DNA of 64,000 bases from Lepus europaeus (lineage: Eukaryota; Chordata; Mammalia; Lagomorpha; Leporidae): contig NC_084837.1 in assembly GCF_033115175.1 (NCBI RefSeq), positions 64,751,266 through 64,815,265 on the forward strand, in the 5' to 3' direction. How positions within the stretch are numbered: position 1 is the first letter of the stretch; the number at the start of each line of letters is the position of its first letter. The notes below the pieces were generated by a model. That model was not told where the DNA came from and searched no databases. It worked only from the letters and a program-made list of their open reading frames with translations. Made by a program: the position numbers and the translations under genes. Positions 1 to 12,900 of this stretch are shown piece by piece.

Positions 1-999
1 TAACCTGGGAGACCCTGGTGCTGCCACCACCGCTGCCTCCTTGGTAAGCGGTGGCTGCTGCATCTGCAGAGGGGGCTGTGAGAGGAAGGGGGGCACAGTG
101 GAATCCTGACCAGCAGGTGACCAAACAGCCGCTGGGGGATGTGGGAGCCACTGAAGCTGAAGGGCAGTATCTGACAGAGACAGCGGTCCCTTGGCTGGCA
201 GGCCACTGCAGATTTGCTTTGGCAACATGCCCAGACATGTGGCAGAAGGTTGGAATTTTCTTTTTAACCTACTTTCTGGGAACTTGACAGATCCACTTAG
301 CAAAAGAGTTATTCCATCTGACAAGGTATGTGGGCATCTCAGGTGAACATACTGCCTGTACTGATGGCTCCACACAGGCTCTCCTTGTAGGTCCTGTTAG
401 TGCTTTCCCAGGGGAAGGACAGAGAGACTGTCTTCTCAGGAGAAGCAAATTGTTAATCGTAGGGTTGGGGAGACAGCCAGAGGAGTAACTGTGTAGTCCC
501 AGGGTATTCAGAAAAAAGATCTTCTCCCTGCCCCTGTGTCTGGTGGTCTGTGGATCTTAACTGGGTTTGTTTCAGGCCTCCTGATAGGCTCATGTTTGTT
601 AGCCGTTTCTACGATCAGACAAATCTGGGGCAGTAATGCAGGCATGTACATAAAATTATATGTTTAGAATATTTCCATTAACTGCTTTTTGTATTTGGCA
701 TTAGCTGCTTTTCTCTTCCAGTTGTTATCCTTTGCCTTCTGCCTCCCACGTGATAGAGGGTACCTTTCCTCCTGTGAAAGCTCCCCTGTGTGTGCTTGGC
801 AGTCAGTGCCAGTCTTCCCCTGAACTACTTGCTCAAGTATCTGGGGCCTGTCCTAGTCCCTGGACACATTGCAGGCCGAATCACTTCTCAGCCTCCTTCC
901 CAGGGGGAAAGACTGCGTGTCGGCTCCACACAATCTGTTCCAATCGCCTGTCCTTCACTGTCCTAAGGCTGCTTTATGAAATCTTAATTTCTTCTAAGG

Positions 1000-1210
1000 C
1001 AAGGGCGCAAACTTTTTCTGTAAAGCACCCGATGGTATTTGGGGCTTTCTGGGCCTTGTGAGCACTCTCGCTCAGCTTTGCTAGTGTGGCATAAAAGCAG
1101 CCCGACACAGCACATAGACAAATGGGTATGGCCGTGTCCCAGTAAAACCTTATTTACAAAAACATGCAGCAGGCCAGATTTGACCCCCAGACTGTGGTAT
1201 CTGCTGTGAT
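1000..1210 (+). mobile_element. Old nonautonomous hAT-like DNA transposon, copy 1
   Basis: The stretch reads like a common eutherian MITE: a start with ACTTTTTCTGTAAAG, then GGGCCTTGTG, then AAACCTTATTTACAAAAAC, then GGCCAGATTTGACC. A second copy of the same family lies at 42860-43042. The exact family name is uncertain from memory. Confidence 0.6.
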
Positions 1211-2129
1211 ACTCTGAGTTCATTCTGTTCCAAGAAGCAGTGAATCTCCTAAAAGGAGTAAGTTTTTAGAGAACATGGCTCATACTGCCTGAACTCTGGT
1301 TCCAGGGTTGGATCAATAAGCAAGTCTCTCCAGACCCCGCAGTCATGATGTCTAGGGAGTGGAGTAAGGGCAGGAGGCTGGGAGAAGCTGGCCTGATGCT
1401 GGCTGCCTCTTGTTGTAAGCCTCTGTCAGAATCTGCCTCCTCTCGGCCACTCCGTTCCGTGCCCTCCCTGGAGCATCGCCGCAGTGAACTCCTTTAGCAG
1501 GCTGAATGGTAGTGATGAAGATACCCCACAGAAACAGCATTTGAGGTCCTTGCGTAGAAGACCACGTGTGACCCCAGGGAGAGGTCAGCAGTTAGGGAGA
1601 GGAGGCTGTCGGTATCCAGAGGAAGCCTCTAGCTCGTCCACAGTCAGGCAGGAACCTGCTGATCCAGTGTGACTGCGACGTGGAATTCTCTGAACTTTCT
1701 ATTAAAAAATCCAGGTACAACACAGATGATCAACTTGCAGCTAATACTATCTCATGTATGTCCACGCTCATTTTCCCTCACTCTTCTCTGCTGGAACTAA
1801 ACAAATTCAGGATGTATTTCACCTGTAAGCCCTTCACCGTATCTCTCTGAAAGGTATGGAGAGTCTAAAACTTGTGCACTCCTTCTTTCGCTGAGAAAGG
1901 CTCCCGAGTGGAGACCAAGTCTGCTCGGTCTCCTGTCCCACACACAAGCGTGGTGTGCAGGCAAGTTCTTGTTTGCATCGGCTGCTGCTTTACCCCCGGA
2001 TCGCAGAGGATTCCTGTGTCGGGGAAGAGCCGTGTGGTAATCACCGAGCACGTGAGAGGAGTTTCCGTTTGCACGGTTTCCCTTCCTCGCAGCATGCCCA
2101 GCAGCTGTCTATTACTAATCTACTATGTC

Positions 2130-2420
2130 TGCGTGTCTGTATTTATGAGGCAGACAGACAAAGGGTTCCCATCAGCTGGTTCACTCCCCAGATACCTGCA
2201 GTGGGCCAGGCTAAAGCTGGGAGCCAGGAGCTCCGTCCGGGTCTCCCGTGTGGGTAGCAGGCACCCAAGCTCTTGAGCTGTCACCTGCTGCCCCTCTGAG
2301 TATACATTAGTAGTTACCTAGAATTGGGAGCAGATCCAGCATGTGAACCCTGACACCCTGCAATGGGATGCAGGTGTCCCCCAGCTGTATCTTAATTGCT
2401 AGACCAAACGTCTGCCCTTC
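2130..2420 (-). mobile_element. CSINE (old, minus strand)
   Basis: Diverged CSINE in reverse orientation. It shows the CAGCTGGTTCACTCCCCAGA block, GGGAGCCAGGAGCT, GGTCTCCCGTGTGGGTAGCAGG, and the terminal 'cttaattgctagaccaaacg' type ending. Confidence 0.7.
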
Positions 2421-2799
2421 CAGCTGATTTTTAGCAGATAGTTTTTTGTTTTTGTTGTTTTAAAGATAAAGCTTCTTTATGTAGCCAAAATCTTTTCAAA
2501 TATCTTTCGAGACATCTACCTCACTTTGCTGGTGATTTTCCTTAATGAAAATGAATGTGTGTTTCTGTTAAACCCACAGATCTAAGAATTTGCTAGACCG
2601 ATCACTGTTTCCCCTCCTGCCCTGTGATGTCATGAGCTGCCTGTGACACGATGCTTGTTTGTCCCCAGTTGCCAGAAGTCCAAAGCCTGTTCTGCCTTGT
2701 TGAATTCAGGACTGTCTCAGAGGGACTTAGACGGCCACCGGTTTGTCCTGAGCTTGGTTTTTACTTCCCCTTGGGTAACCCCAGCCCCTTCTGTGACAG

Positions 2800-3901
2800 G
2801 ACAGCCTTGGAAGAGCAGTGTGGCGAGGACCACCAGCTGCTGAAGTGTGGAGCGACGTCCCACAGGGCCCAGACTCGGCAGCAGCGGTGTTACGTGGAGA
2901 CGTTGAGACAACAGATCCTAGCAGGACGGAGGAGAGCTGAGAAGGAACTGGAACTTGGCCAGGCTCGCTTCAGCCAGCAGGTTAAAGGCGGTAGGTGCTC
3001 ACCATTACAGGTGCACGCCTGTCTTCCAGTTTCTTCATTCCGTGCTTCCCAGTCTTCCGCATTCTCTTTGTTTTCTTTGTGATAAGGCGGAATCTTTGGT
3101 ATTGGGCATTCTCTCCCTTCTTAGAGACTAGAGGCTCTTACAAGGAGGCCTGGAAGCAGGAAGAAGGAAGCTTAACTTCCTGATGGCCGCTGGGCATGAT
3201 GAGCCTCCTGTCCCGCCTCCCTGACACATTTGCCCATGCTGTACTGCCTGTCCATCATGGGCCTTAGCTGTGCTGAGGCCTGGAGGTGTTCATTTATTTC
3301 CCCCTGCAGTGAGGGGGCCCTGCGGCCTTTATCCTGCCATGTCACCCTGGCCAGCCCTTTGATTCCACGCAGGTGTAGCTGTAGCTGGAGGGGCCTGAGT
3401 CCAGTCAGCCACAGGCAGGAAAGGAGGTCCTGACCTTCTCCCCTGGTATTTTTGGTTCTTAGGCCAGCAGTGGCTGCTCAGAGAGACCTGGCTGAGTGGC
3501 TTGCAGCAGCAGCAGCAGCAGCAAGAAGACCGTGGGCCCGAGAAAGAACGTGAGGCCTCTGTGGCGGATCTTGAAACTCGGTCATCCCCACGGGTCCGAA
3601 GCCGGAAGCAGCTCCCGCGGACACACGCTCTTTGGGCCACAGGGCGGAACATTCGGCGAAGAAAGATCCCATTGCAGCTGGCGAGGGTCATCAAGAAACA
3701 AAGGGTTCTGGAGGCCCAGCGGAGAGCGGAGCAACTCTGGGCACCGTGCCGGCTCCAGGATGACGGCACCCAGGAGTCCTCGTGCCAGATCCCCAGGTCT
3801 GGTGCCACAGTCCCTGGGCCTCATCGTAGAAACAAACCAGCAAGTTGCAGTGTTTTGAGCCTACGAAAGCTCTGCAGCCAGCGTTTACCTCAGCTTCCCA
3901 G
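2800..3901 (+). CDS. STARD9: STARD9 exons before the giant exon (coiled-coil linker)
   Basis: Exon 2800-2990 follows the acceptor CTTCTGTGACAG and ends at donor GTAGGT. It encodes [12 protein letters not shown] and then a charged helical stretch ([20 protein letters not shown]), typical of the region after the kinesin FHA domain. Exon 3463-3901 continues with [13 protein letters not shown], a seven-glutamine run and an Arg/Lys-rich helix ([17 protein letters not shown]), and ends at donor GTACAG. The phases are 2 to 1 to 2 and join the giant exon as [12 protein letters not shown]. The 472-bp intron 2991-3462 holds nothing notable. Confidence 0.88.
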
Positions 3902-6900
3902 GTACAGCCAGTGGTTGTCACCTGGGTGCGCTTGGCTGATGTTTGCGGCCTTGTCACACAGGCGGTGTTTGTCATTCCTCAGTGTCCCAGTTTGTCCAGT
4001 TCGTGAAATGGGAAGACGTTTGCACCTCTCTTCTGCATTACCTTTTCTCCCCTTCTGTGTTTTCTTCTTTCTCTGTGTATGCTCTCAGATTCAGGCTTCT
4101 CTGTTCTCCTTCAGAATAGCAGCGCTTGTGCTTTGTTGCTATCTTGAAGGGTAAGGATCTCAACCTCATTTTTAAGTCTCTTAAACCCTGACTGTCCACA
4201 TCAGGCCAGAAATCGGACTGCTGTGTTCTTATAGGCTGCTTCCTTCTCCCTCCCTGACCTCCCCTAACAAGGAAGCCTCCTGACCCTACTTCCTGCCTGG
4301 TGAGTGAGCTCTCTTTCTGATTCCCAAGTTCAAGTTGGGCTCTTCCTTGCATGCAGTTAAGGGGAGGTAAGTTACCTCCCAAACTCCTCGGCATACATCC
4401 TGTGTCTTTTTACCTCTGTGTGTCTTGGGGACGTAGCCCAGGCCTTTTGCGTAGGAACTTCACACTTAATGTCTGTTGCTGCTATGTTTGCTCACCTCTT
4501 GGGTCTTTAGAGTATAAGGCAGCTTTTTTAAACTTTGTGTTATGAAAATGTCAAACACACACATATCACCCACATTCAGCAGTTAGCAGGATTTACCACA
4601 CTTGCTTTATCTCCCGGACTCTCCATTTGGTGAAGTATTTTAGAGCAGTCCTAGACTTCATGTTACTTGAATCGCACATCCTTAGGTATGTCCATCTTTA
4701 AAAAAAAAATACAGGTATTCTTATAATTGTGATGTCTTTATCACATCTATCAAAATTAAAATTCACCTGATATGATCAAAAACCTAGGTCATGTTCAAAG
4801 TTTTCTAATTGCCTCAAAAATACCTTTCAGTTGGTTTTTCAAATCAAGATCCAAGTAATGTTTACACTCTGCTTGTGATGATGTCTTCTAAGTTTCTTTT
4901 CGTCATTATTCATACTTTACATCTTCATATCATTGGTTTATTATTAAAAGCAGGTCAGCTTCTGTAGAATGAGCCACTTCACAGGTTTGTCTGTTGCATT
5001 TCTTACGGTATCATTTACATTGTTCCTCTGTCCCTCATATCATCTACCTGGAGGTTTTCCCTAAAGGTGTTTTTCAATTCAATTCAAAGTATTTATAAGG
5101 TAAAGAAATAAAGGAACACAGTGCACCCAGGGCCTCTCCGAGCCCGTGATTCTATTTTGTACCCATAAAGCTGTTCTCTGACCCTGAAGCCTACAGGAAC
5201 CTCTAACTTCTTCTGAGATAGCTTTCCTTGTCTCCACAGTGTTTTCTGGAAGTGGGATCTCTCCACCATGTTACCACCTATGCCTGACCCTACTCACCAA
5301 GCATTAGTGAAAGCCCCATCAGAAGCACAATTTCCCAAGGCTGCTTCTTATCTTCCAAGAACAGCACGTCTCCACAAGAACAGAATCCGTTTCTCGGGCC
5401 AGCAGCAATTCTTCGCAACGAGAGGAGCCTTGGCCAGGAAGGTAGCCCCGACTCCAGGCACACGCATCACTGTGAGCCCCCAGTCTGTTGAAATGGAGAG
5501 AGTGGGTAAGCCCAGTGAGATAGTGGCCCAAGGCTTAGCCTCTCTGAGCCAATCAGTTAACAAGCTAAAGCCAAGGAATGAACCAAAGACCCACACACCT
5601 ACCATGACCAGAAAGATGAAGGAACTGGCAAATCCTGAGCACGCAAAAGCTGAGTGGCAAAAAGAAGAGAACCTTGGGACCCACAAGCCTGATAAGGGAG
5701 GTTCTCTGTGTCCCCATGGACCCAAACAGGCAGCTGGGCGTGGAAAGGCAGCCAAGCCTTATCGTGCAGAATCCAAACCATCTTTTCCAAGCAGGGCATC
5801 TAAAAGGCATCAGAAGATACTGGTGGCTAGGGTCAAAGACATTGCCAGAACATCCTCTCACTTGCTTCATGGCAGGCTGTCAAAGAGACAACATGGTGCA
5901 GCGGACCCAGACACGGTGGCCCCACTCACAGACTCCAGCCCAGCAGTGGATAATGCAAGAGAAAAAGACAATGGCTTTTCGGACACAGATAGCAGTTACT
6001 CAGCGGATTCTCTCTCCTGTGTCTGTGCCAAAGCCCTGACAGCGCCACTAAAGGCAGAGGACCCTCAGGGGAACAAGTGGAATCTCCCAGGGATAGAGAA
6101 CTCGGAAAGTGATGACAGCCAAATATCTGAGGACTCACTGGCTGAGAAAGAGTACCAAGGCTCAAAAGACAGTCCACGGAACAATCAGCCAACCAATGAC
6201 CATGGTCACCCCAGGACCAGAACTAAAGCCACTGGGAGGGACTTCACCATGGTGTCCTCAGACAGTGGCCTACTTGCCCAGTCACAGAGGAGCTTTTCCT
6301 TGGATAGCCTGATTGATGCTGAGGAAGAATTAGGGGAAGATGAGCAAAAAGAGCCTCTCCTTGCTTCAGCTAATGAGATGCCCACGGAAACCTTCTGGCG
6401 CCTGCAGAACTCCAGTCTGCCTGTGCTGGAGCAGGAGGCAATGTGCAGGCTTGGCCCCATCAACCACCAGACAGGAGCGAGGCTGGGCACCATCCTGCCA
6501 GTGAGCAGTTCATTTCGCCGAGATCCTCAGTTTCAACCCCGCTGTGAGCAGCCTGAGTCCGAAGTAGAAGCAAGTTACTCTGAACGAGCCAACTCTCTCC
6601 AAGGCGTACAGGTTTCAAGAGAGAGCCCACTGGTGTCAATGGATTCCTGGTTTTCCTGCGACTCCAAGATCAGTCCCAACAGCCCCCAAGAAATAGTGGG
6701 TTCTTTATGTCCAAGTCCTGATGCACAGGAGGTTCAGCCCTGTGGTGGGGAGAGGCCTGGATACTGGCTCAACATTGAAGAACTAAAGTCATCAGGTACA
6801 GGAACAGTCTTCCCACGCAGCTCTACACTTTCCCAAGGCAGTACCGATCAACCCTGCGATGTGAGAAATGTGTATACAACCTCTACTTCGGACACATCCA

Positions 6901-9900
6901 AGCTCGCTCTCTGGGGAGGACAAAAGCTGCTTCAAACAAGAGCCGAAGGTATTTTTCAGGATAGAGACATCCCCGACGTGACCCAGCAGGGCAACTCGGA
7001 AGCATCCCAGAACTCCAGTGTCTCCAGCGTGCTGGCTGCCTCTGCTGCCTCTTTCACTTATGTAGGCAGCACCTCGGAAAGAGACTGGGCTGCCCTTCAG
7101 CAAAAGTACCTCCTTGAACTCTCTCATCCCGTTTTTGAAGCCATAGGAGAACCCAGGGCCGCTTTGCCCTGCCTTGGGGAAGACTCTGCTTCCCTGGCAG
7201 AGGCTAGTGGCACAGGAGGAGATACTGTATTGGCAACTGGTTCTGGGGTATCCAGCGATCTGAATTGCGGCAGCTTTCCAATCCATCCATCCAAAATTAG
7301 GCATTTAAGAGCAGAGAAAGAACAGGACAGTTTGAATACCAAATTAGAGAGTACATCAGATTTCTTTAGCACTAGTGAGAAAGAGGTGAGTTACAACGAA
7401 ACTTACTCAGCAGACTTAGAATCACTGGCTTCCGGGTCTACGAAGGCACAGGTCTTTGCAACAGAGAACAAGATACCGAATTGCACGACAGAAGCATACG
7501 AAGTCACACAGAACCATTTAAAAGAATGCTTTCAGGCTAGCAGGAAATCAGGGTTGATGGCTTCCTCTCATGGGTATTTCTTCCGGAAGAATGTCTGTCG
7601 TAATCACCTCACCATAGCCACCAAAGCAGACCACTGGTCCCACAGCTGGACTCCTCTCAGGACAACTAGCGTAGTCCAGTCCGAGCAGTTTAGTCAGGGC
7701 AGCCACAGCTTCCTGCAGGCCGAGAAGGCAGGGCGCCAGGAGAGCGCTCAGGAAGTGGTTGCCAGACAAACAGACGTGTCCTTTGCCTTCTCCTCTGGCC
7801 CAGAGCTGGTCCTGCACTCCGCTCCCTGGACTCCACTGCCGTCCTCCCTGCAGCCGCCTCCCTTGGAAACGTTCTATGTAACCAAAAGCAGGGATGCGCT
7901 GACCGAGACCGCCTTAGAGACCCCAGCCTACAGAGAGGTGAGGGCGCCTTCCCCGCCCCCCAGGGAGGCCTGGGGCTTGGGCCGCGACCGCCAAGCCCTC
8001 CGGAATGCTTATTCTGGGAATAATTTGCCAGTGCTGTTACAGAAGCAGTGTCCCAAGATGGCCGCAGCTTGGCAGGGCGTAGCCGAGAAGCCAGTCGATC
8101 TGAATGCCAGGGAAGTTATCAGGGAATTAGCGAAATGCCCTGGAAATAGTCAAGAAGAAAGCAGTAATGCAAATTCAGTTTATTTTTTTGTTGCTGAGGA
8201 CAGACATGCTATCCCTTCTAGCAGCACAGGAGAACGTGAATACGAAAACCAAGTTGGAATTTTCTATCATGAGGGAGAAGAGGCTGCTGCCCAGTCCTGT
8301 GGTGATGGTTCCTCAGGCAGCTCTGGCTCTGGGAAGCCTTTACTCCTCATTTGCGAATCTGAGACAGGTGAGGAAGAGCAGGGTCAGACTTCAGTCCCGA
8401 GACAGGCCCAGGGCCAGGACAGGAGCAGACAGCTTTCCTCTGGGGCCCGGATTGACTTCATCTATAAAACCACCAGATTAGAACTTAAGAAGGGCAGGCC
8501 AGGGGAGAGCGGTGATTCTTTCGAGTCCAGAATGCTGCATTATAGAGGAAACAGCCCAGTGATAGCGGGGCCGGATGAGAGCTTACCCCGCAAGTGGGAA
8601 GGGGAGAATGAAACTGGACTGCTAGGAAAAACTCTTCATCCCGAAGACAGCACAGAAGAGATGAAGCTTCGAGGGACGGAATGTATTTATGACAGATGCC
8701 AGTCAGCTACATGCTCTCAGGAAAGAAATCCCAGTGCGTACAAGGGCCCTGGACAAGAAATGTTAAACCCTAAAGAAGAACCTTCGGGAAAGGGCAGGAA
8801 GAAAAGGATTAGTAACGCTGATGAGATGGCTAGGCTAATTAGAAGTGTAATGCAGTTGGAAGACAGCATATTAGAAATTGGATCCAAGCAGAATAAGCAG
8901 CTTCATGCTTCCCACACGCCAGGAGTCAGTGAGGAGTTTGTGTTCCAGGACCAGGAGAAAGCTGACCATGTCCTGAGGACAGGCGGTCCTGGAAACCCTT
9001 GGACCTTCGAGGACCAGCCGCCTTCTCCCAGACAGACGGGTGATGTGATCTTCAGTGATAACGAAGCTGGAGATGTCGACATGAACAGTAGCGCTGGGAA
9101 TGATCCCCAGGCCCAGAAAACTACTGTGAACCCCTTCAAGTCATGGGAACATGTACAAGAGAGTAAATTAGTGAGAGAACACACCCACCCAGCCGAACTA
9201 GACCCACCTACCAGGGACACATGTGATTCTTCAGGGACGTGCCCAGCTCACAAGGAATCCACCAATACTTGTTGTCACCCAAGGAGAATGACAGCACTGG
9301 CTAAAGCTGTGCCATTACAGCCTGGGCCTCAGAGGTCTCCTGAGAGTGTCAAGCCAGTGAAAGCATCAGTGAGCCCCAGTGAGCAGCTCTGGGGCTTGGG
9401 GAAGGAATTAAAGACGGTGGCAGACTTTAGGGAAAGCCAGATTTCCAGCCACATGAGTAGATCCAAGCAAGAAGAGCCAAAAGCTCAAGATAGAGTTGAG
9501 GTGATGGCTATGCAAAGAGGTGGCAACTTACAAGAAGAGAGTAAAATGGTCTCATTAGTTCAGAAACTTGCTGGTCCATGCCGTCTTTGTATGGGCACAT
9601 TTTTCAGCCCAGAGACTGTTTGCCCGTTACTGAGCCAGACAGACTTCACCTCGGCTCCTACTCACCAAGGCTTGAGTAATACCTTGTCCTTGATTTCTCC
9701 AAGGCTGCCGAGACACCATCTCCATACCCCTGCAACTGTAGGCGCCTCTTTGGATATGCTGGATCTCACAACCTTGGACATTCATGACACTCCCTTGGTA
9801 CCAGGGCATCAGGACCGTAATGGAGAGACTAGAATCCACAGCCCTGAGGGAGATGGTAGAGGAGGCTCCTCTGTGGAAATCACTGCTTGTTGTAGGTCTG

Positions 9901-12900
9901 CAGTGTCCATGGCCATGGGGTCTCTTGGTCAGTCTGGTGCACCAGAGATTATCCCCCTGGGGACAGAGGACAAGGTATCAGCAAGCGTCAGCCCCCAGGA
10001 CCAAGAAGGGAACCTCAGAGCCACCTCGATGGGTTTGAATGCCAGGGAAGGTCTTGATTCTGAGACCGAAGCACCTGTACAAAAAGAACTGAGAACCAGT
10101 ACTTTGAACAGGGTCTCTAGGCTGTTGGAAAAAAGGGTTCACTTCCCCTTAGAAGATGATAATGACCAAGGCAGGAAGGCAAGACAGAAGGCAGGGAAGG
10201 AGGCTGAGGATACCGAACTTAGCAGTGACGTGTTCCCAGCACCTGCTTCCCTGCCTAGAGTGCCTAATCCCGAGCCCAGGCTGTTGGAGCCTTCTGTCCA
10301 TGCATCCATGTGCCTGGCTATCTTGGAGGAAATCAGACAGGCCAAGGCCCAGAGAAAGCCGCTCAGTGACTTTGTGGCTGAGCAGACTGCCCTACCTTAC
10401 CACGAAGCTTTACCCGACTCCCCTTCAGGGGCCACTGGCGGACCTCACCAGAAGCAAACGGATCATCTGGTGTCAGGCAGGACCGGGAGTGAGGATGAAA
10501 CACAGGGATTTTGTGTATCATCTCCATCTGCAGACGAGAGGCAAGGCCAGACCACGCCCACTGCTGCAGGCAAGTTTCACCCTCTGCTGAACACGCACTC
10601 TGACACAGGGTGGCGCCATCCCTCCCAGGCTTCCTCTCCTGCTGCCCCTGCTGCCAGTGCCAGAGAGCTGAAACGCCTCCTGGGAGCAGGAACGCCGTGT
10701 GTGGGTCAGTCTAGTTCTGAACGTGGAAAGAAAAAGCCAGGAGCCAGAGCACCTACCTCTGCTGACCCTTTGGCCTCAGGCAGTTTTCTTTCTTCAACAG
10801 CTGTGGAAGGCAACGAGGAGGAGGCACCAGAGAAAGTAGCTGTTGCCTTACCTTCTCAGGCCCCTTGTGATGGTTCTGGAGTGATTCTGCGCAGACAGAG
10901 TCGCTTAGCTGCCTGGGAGACTGTGGAGGGCATGCCTCCTGGCAGTCAGGGCAGCAGCCCAGAGCGCCAGGAGCCTAGAACTGTAGATTGTGCCTATGGA
11001 GGACTCTCAGGTAACTTGTTGGGGACTGTACGGGGAGGACAAACAGCCCATCTTGTAAATCAGTCTGTGAGCTGTGATACGCAGAATTCTGCAGGTCTCT
11101 TAGGGCCTAAGCAAGGCCATGTCCAATACCCTGAATCTTCCCCTGGGTTAGAAGGGAGGGCCAGTCCCAAAGAGCATCCTGTTCTTCCCGGAGCCCTGAG
11201 GAGGGCTGAGCTAGAAGCTCCCACACAGCAGTGTGTGGAGCCGAGGGAGTATATTGGGTCTGGGCTGACACAAGCCTTCATGGCTGGCAAGAAACATCCC
11301 AAGCCTCCTCTGTTGCCGGATCAAAGACCTAGCCCAGGTCCTGGGGGAGTAAGGGAGGAGGCCCCGCGTAGATACCCCAAGGGGACTTTAGATCGCCTTG
11401 TTTTCTCAGGCAGCACCGGACGCAGCAGGACTCTCAGCTCACCTAAAGGGCCAGAAGAGAGCAGAAGTCTTTGCCGACAACTGTGCAATGCTCAGCCCGT
11501 TGCTGTTCTTGTCTGTGCCTCCCCTTCCTCCTCTTCTCTGTGTTACAGAGACGGAGACCCAGGGAGGAGGACTTCTAAGGCCGGTCTGCGTACTATTCAC
11601 CCACCCTGCGCACTGCGTTCTAGGGCCTGTGAAATGGATGAGAAAGGACAGAACTCTTACAGGGAATCTGAAGTGCTCTTGGCCCATGGCCTTGAGCCCA
11701 AAAGCATGAACATGGAACTCAGGCCAGCAGGCAGCAGCCCTCTGGAGCCCTCGACTACAACTGCCACCTTACGTCCAGCTCGGGGTGACGGGTCACCTTC
11801 TGTCCCTGAGGTGAGGACAGGTTCCTTTAGCCGTACAGCTGCTGATGGAAGTTCAAGGTCAATGAGGGATCCGGAGAAAAAGCTTGCTGAGAAGAAAGGC
11901 CCCGTAGAACTTAGCACTGCCCAGTTCCCTGAGCCTCCCGGGAAGTTTCAGGATAACTCTGTAGGTAGCCAGAACACACAGGTGTCTCATTCCATACCAG
12001 CTCCAACAACGTGGGGACCACACCCCCTGAGTGTAAGTGAGGACTCTGTTAGTGAGCTGGTGGAAGAGCCACACAATGGATGTTTAGAAAGTACTGCCAG
12101 ATGCCTTTCAGAAAAAACACAACTTTCCATTGAGGCGGGGGATCAGAGTTTCTTGAATCCCCAAGTCAAGTTTGTGACAAGGTTAGAACTTGTCTGCAGC
12201 CCTCGGGTTGAAAGTCCCTGGGAGGAGGAGGAGCAGCAGAGAGACCAGGCTTTAGGTAGTGGTGAGAGTCCCACACCTCCAGGTGACGGTGGCTCGGATG
12301 GCTGTCAGATTAGAGAGACTGCGAGAAAGGAGGTGGCTGTGACCGAGTCTCCTGTATCCAGCTTGTTCTCGCCAAACTTGGGACAAAGTGAAACACTAGA
12401 GCCGGCCGCTCACCACAGGTGCTCACTTCCTGTGATTGCAGTCTTTTCTGGCCACAAACACTCCAAGTCCTCCCCCAGACCACAGTTCTCTGTGGTCAGC
12501 TCCTCTCGATCCCTTCAGGAGCTTAACTTGAGTGTGGAGCCTTCCTCCTCTGTAGACCAAGATACACAGGAAGTCAACAGGTTGTTGAACCCTCATCTCG
12601 GGGGTTGTTTCTCAGAAAAGTCAGTGGCGAGAACATCCCTGAAGGCTGAGCACCGTGATCAGAAGTCCCCATCCAGTGTGGCTGACAGCCCTGCTGATCA
12701 CAGGCCCCTGGCACCTCCCACCCTGCCTTTTCCAACTTCCACTGCCTCTTGCATGCCAACTGTGACCAGCTGGATGTCTGGTACTTTGGAACAGGCCCAG
12801 CAGGGAAAGGCGGAGAAGCTGAGTGTGCAGGTTAGGCCAGGGAATTGGCACTCTGAGGTGAACAAAGGCATGTTACACTCTGGCTCCAGTGAGATCAACC

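Larger units (their letters stand above)
1..2799 (+). other. STARD9: STARD9 intron (5' part of window)
   Basis: No coding exon could be supported here. The first recognisable STARD9 exon starts at 2800 behind a pyrimidine-rich acceptor. The stretch holds a hAT-type transposon remnant near 1000-1210 and an old minus-strand CSINE at about 2130-2420. The rest looks like unique intronic sequence. The kinesin motor and FHA exons expected upstream are not in the window. Confidence 0.7.

Noticed and set aside
1-43. Possible exon end before GTAAGC at the left window edge
   Set aside because: The short peptide readings do not match anything recognised in STARD9. It may be chance, and there is too little sequence to decide.
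2669-2799. Possible earlier start of the first STARD9 exon at a CCCCAG acceptor
   Set aside because: The extra peptide does not resemble STARD9. The acceptor at 2799 gives TALEEQ at the position expected in the family, with a consistent phase.
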